Of a stretch of 40,448 nt of DNA, positions 37,483 through 40,448 are shown piece after piece. Numbering within the stretch: the stretch's first letter is position 1; every line of letters begins with the position of its first letter. Origin of the DNA: Chara braunii (taxonomy: Eukaryota; Streptophyta; Charophyceae; Charales; Characeae); the NCBI GenBank assembly GCA_003427395.1, contig BFEA01000014.1, positions 4,995,113-5,035,560 of the forward strand. The letters are read 5' to 3'. The notes under the pieces were generated by a model. The model saw nothing but the letters and a program-made list of their open reading frames with translations. It did not search any database and had not been told where the DNA came from. Both the position numbers and the translations under genes were made by a program.

Positions 37483-38551
37483 TTTGAACTGTTATAATTG
37501 AAGGGATTGAACCCAATTAAAAAAAAAAAAAAAAAAGACTAAACGAAAAAATAGTAAAAAAAAAGAAAAGCTTCCGAGAGAAAAAAAAATACCGAAAAAT
37601 TTACTTGCAGATGACCCAAAAAGAGTTTGAAGATGCATCTTGCCGCTTTCTGCGGACAATGCGTTCATACTTTTTTTGTAACTACGGTGGTGTGGGTGCA
37701 TTCTGCCGCTTTCTGCAGAAGAGTTCCAAATGTGTTTGGCGCGACGCTGTGTTCTGAGCTGCGCTGTTCTTGCTTTCGTCAGTCCCAGACGCTATGGTGC
37801 TGGTAGTGCTGCGATAGTGTGTCTTCTGCAGCGCGCCAAGGCCGTTAGCGGGTCGGAATGGAGACGGGCGGACCATGTTGTTTGCGTGCGTTAGCTCTTC
37901 CGTTGTCGCATGCGCAGAGGAGGAGCTGATCTGGTTGGAGGAGGAGGTGCAAAGGAAGTCAGAATGGTTCTTGTCATTTTGCCTGCATTATCGCATATGG
38001 CCATCCGTGATTGAGGAGCTGCAAAGAAGATGTGAAGGTCATTGTTCTTCCTAAGCTTAGTGTCAGAGAAGTTTAACTGCAAAGAAAGGTAAGTATGCTA
38101 TTTTCTTTTTTAACTTTTTTTTAACGACACATTCTGAACTGAAACCCGTGAAAGGGTTCAGGGCATACTTCGGGACATAAATGCGGTCAGACACAGATTG
38201 TAAGATATGGCTAGTTTGAGTACGCACTCAGATCATTATAGTAGTGCCCCAGCGAGAGCTTGGGCGACAACAAAAAAAAATAATGATTGCCCTTTGGGAC
38301 AATCGAATAGCAACAATGGAATAGCAGACATATGAGACTTGAATCTGTTCGGTGCCCCTACCATCTCCGTACTGCACGAATCTCCCTCAACCTGAGACAC
38401 TATGTTTCGCCTACCATCGACATTTCCCTGAAATAGAAGCTACATCCACGGAACGACCTTGAAATAGAAGCTACATCCACGGAAAGGCCCCACGGAACGG
38501 TCCAACATAAAAAAGGAATGATTCTACCCTACCTGAACAGCAAACTTACTG
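37483..38551. other. No gene recognised
   Basis: A18 near 37,519-37,536. CATTCTGCCGCTTTCTGC and CATCTTGCCGCTTTCTGC form a 62-bp-spaced direct repeat near 37,636-37,716. GAAATAGAAGCTACATCCAC is duplicated near 38,431 and 38,461. No coding sequence supported. Confidence 0.55.
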
Positions 38552-38655
38552 CCTCTCCGCACTACTCACCAAATTTACAGAATGAGAACGGAACTTCCGC
38601 TAGAACATGGAAAGATGCGCCACCTACAGTTTTGTCCTTTGTGCATTTGCTGAGA
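38552..38655. mobile_element. Foldback MITE (GGG-CTCGC family), inner part
   Basis: CTCTCCGCACTACTCACCAA at the left pairs loosely with TTTGTGCATTTGCTGAGAG at the right. The interior AGAATGAGAACGGAACTTCC, GCTAGAACATGGAAAGATGC is the family block. The outermost termini are degraded. Confidence 0.7.
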
Positions 38656-38695
38656 GGTTCGTTGTTCACGTCGGGTGAGGGCATACTGACATTGA

Positions 38696-39082
38696 GGGTC
38701 TCGCTGCACTACTGTCGAAATGTGCAAAGCGAGAGTAAAATATGGAAAGCTACGCCGCCATGATTTTTGTCAAAGCGAGATTGAATCTTCCTGTAGAATA
38801 TGGAAAGATACACCGCAATGATTTTTGTCAAAGCGAGAGTTTCCTGTAGAATATGGAAAGATACAACAACGCCGCCATGATTTTTGTCAAAGCGAGAGTG
38901 AATCTTCCTGTAGAATATGGAAAGATACACCGCCANCGAGAGTGAATCTTCCTGTAGAATATGGAAAGATACACCGCCATGATTTTTGTCAAAGTGAGAG
39001 TGAATCTTCCTGTAGAATATGGAAAGATACATCGCCATGATTTTTATCTTTTGTGCATGTCGAGAGTAGTGCAGCGAGACTC
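38696..39082. mobile_element. Foldback MITE (GGG-CTCGC family) carrying an internal minisatellite
   Basis: GTCTCGCTGCACTACT (38,698-38,713) is perfectly inverted at 39,065-39,080. TGA at 38,693-38,695 and 39,083-39,085 is a 3-bp target duplication. Instead of one copy of the internal block, the element holds about five tandem 58-bp units. Confidence 0.88.
38761..39045. repeat. 58-bp minisatellite inside the MITE
   Basis: TGATTTTTGTCAAAGCGAGA begins units near 38,760, 38,818, 38,877 and 38,979, each followed by TCTTCCTGTAGAATATGG, AAAGATACACCGCCA. One unit loses GTGAATC and gains ACAAC. Another is incomplete at the N (38,936). Confidence 0.92.
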
Positions 39083-39104
39083 TGAGACTGTTTACTATTT
39101 TGGA

Positions 39105-39300
39105 CGGGTCACATACATTCAGGCGCGGTCGTAAACGAGGTTAAATACATTTGAGAGAGTGCTCGTGTGAGTACGCCCTGAATCATGAGCAGAGTCCTTT
39201 TTTTTCTTCTTTTTTTTCTCAGAGTTATTGTATGTCACTCATCCGGATTCGAACCNCGGTCTGTATTTCNAGAAAATCCTTCTGTATAAATAAGAATAAC
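39105..39300 (-). mobile_element. Dispersed repeat with SINE-like B-box segment
   Basis: GAGAGTGCTCGTGTGAGTAC (about 39,153-39,172) is shared with 12.97 kb. Minus-strand AAATACAGACCGNGGTTCGA then ATCC (39,245-39,267) matches the B-box region of the SINE at 4.14 kb (AATACAGACCTCAGTTCAAT). No A box seen. N at 39,256 and 39,270. Confidence 0.5.
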
Positions 39301-39492
39301 AGTTCTTTCTTTTTTCCAAGCGAGCCCTGATAAACACGACCTCGCTGTCCTCGTTTTCTCTCTCTTCCAGATTCCGGCCTTGGTTGAAGAAAGAGTGTCA
39401 GCTTCGTCCTTTATCTGTGAGGTTGCCCTTCGTCTTTTCCAGCCGGCAGATAGACTGAGCGCTAGACAGTGTTACAGTAGTGGAGAGAGCGA

Positions 39493-39493
39493 G

Positions 39494-39562
<69 letters not shown>
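39493..39562. repeat. (GA)n microsatellite
   Basis: GA dinucleotides with a single AAAG interruption, ending 18 bp before a candidate ATG. Confidence 0.95.
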
Positions 39563-39579
39563 TCTTTTATGTGCTCGCC

Positions 39580-40394
39580 ATGACACAGTCGAGTGTTTTG
39601 CGCTCTGTGCTTGTCATGATGGCGGTCCCCGAAGAGTTCATCGCTTTGACAGGGATTGTTGATGTGCTAACTCTTGCACCCGCATCTTATGTCCTGCCAG
39701 TATACACTCCTTCTCCTCCCCATTCTTCCGCGGCCTTTGAGTTGCTCGCCCGTAGTCAAGCACTCGGTGATCCGTCCATGTTCTACAATGCCTTGGTAGC
39801 TTTGCAAATCAATGTCATTCTCATGGGCATTGTCGGNGGCGGGAAANAATGGNGCCTTCGCCATGCTCANNGAGAAATTGAAGCTCTACATTGGACACAC
39901 AATACGGCAAGATAGCCGCAATGACTCAGATCCTGATCTTCCATCTTGTCGTTGGCGGGAGCTACACGGCGGCGGAGTTAAAGACCCTCAACAAACTGAC
40001 GGCTGCCTCCGGAATGCCTGTTGGTTTGATGACTGTGGGTGACGGGACAATCATGGTGGCGGGCACCGCTAAGGTCATCGTGCCACATGCCATCATATCA
40101 TTAATGACATCATCCTCCGAAGTTTATAATCTCGAAAGGCATGATAGAGCGCTACAACGTGCCTCCGTCGGCTACCCTGCCGCCTCCGTCCCCTGGCTTC
40201 TTGTAAAAGACAGGCTTAGTCACTCTCCACGCGGCACCGTCCGCTGGCTTCTTGTAAAAGATAAACTTAGTCACTCGTCGCGCGGCACGATTGACGGCAT
40301 AGTGCTCACACCAACACTCACTTCATGGCCTTGTTCTCTCTCTGCGAGCTCTTTCCCGGTAGATGTATCTGACGACAATCACGACTGGATGTGA
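39580..40394 (+). CDS. Possible unrecognised coding region, frame-disrupted
   Basis: From ATG 39,580 (MTQSSVLRSVLVMMAVPEEF) an even-composition frame runs through YVLPVYTPSPPHSSAAFELL and MFYNALVALQINVILMGIV to N-containing sequence at 39,837-39,871. A second frame then gives EKLKLYIGHT, and a third (to 40,394) gives QYGKIAAMTQILIFHLVVGG, then AAELKTLNKLTAASGMPVGL and MTVGDGTIMVAGTAKVIVPH. The three read like one hydrophobic-rich protein broken by small indels next to N and an ACACACA run. A 17-residue tandem repeat (PWLLVKDRLSHSPRGTV) lies near the end. No family recognised. Frame changes may be assembly errors, introns or decay. Confidence 0.4.
40193..40294 (+). repeat. 51-bp in-frame tandem duplication
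   Basis: CTGGCTTCTTGTAAAAGA starts at 40,193 and 40,244. The 51-bp period preserves frame and encodes WLLVKD(R/K)LSHS(P/S)RGT twice. Confidence 0.9.
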
Positions 40395-40448
40395 ATGAAT
40401 GTCGTTGGAATCACGAGCACAAGTCAGTAGGAAAAGGTCTACCATAGT

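Noticed and set aside
38709-39038. 109-codon minus-strand frame with repeated YLSIFYRKIHS peptides
   Set aside because: It is the translation of the 58-bp minisatellite inside a MITE. Irregular units and an N show no coding constraint.

Overview
This looks like a window from a large, repeat-bloated nuclear eukaryotic genome. There are no operons, Shine-Dalgarno-led genes, rRNA or intact tRNA genes. Instead there are long CT/GA, CA/GT and AT microsatellites, poly-A tracts, a tRNA-derived SINE, a 5'-truncated LINE, several MITE families and many short tandem duplications. Candidate splice signals (GTAAGT...GCAG) occur at the one convincing gene. The species cannot be fixed from sequence. A charophyte-type alga or another repeat-rich protist or plant lineage would fit, but this is a low-confidence guess.

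Layout. 1-23.7 kb is mostly non-genic: hAT-like MITEs (1.16 and 5.15 kb), tandem duplications (7.1, 8.2, 12.1, 13.5, 16.9 and 18.0 kb), SINE copies (4.05, 11.0 and 13.0 kb), a TA-flanked hairpin MITE family (11.1, 11.8, 16.7, 17.3 and 17.8 kb), a 21-bp satellite full of CACGTG palindromes (14.8-15.6 kb), an assembly gap (16,038-16,506), dense microsatellites (18.2-19.8 kb) and 32- and 58-bp minisatellites (20.7-21.6 kb). 23.7-31.4 kb is a visibly AT-richer block. It carries an array of a roughly 32-bp motif and, on the minus strand, the only strong gene: a transposase-like protein whose motifs resemble the DUF7869-type family, interrupted by frameshifts and a stop but followed by a plausible intron and exon. 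31.5-39.1 kb is again transposon-rich. It holds a foldback MITE family with GGG(C/T)CTCGC termini and 3-bp target duplications, SINE copies in both orientations, and a LINE fragment with an 11-bp target duplication. 39.5-40.4 kb holds a possible but unrecognised coding region with ambiguous bases and frame shifts.

Assembly quality matters here. A complete Nextera mate-pair junction sequence sits at 1,469-1,506, so the join there is artificial. Sequences in inverted orientation flank the large gap. Clusters of single N occur at 32.0-32.4, 33.2-33.4 and 39.2-39.9 kb. There is no functional pathway to describe: the window is a layered record of mobile elements, and the best candidate for something new is the AT-rich transposase-like locus together with the 3-bp-TSD foldback family.
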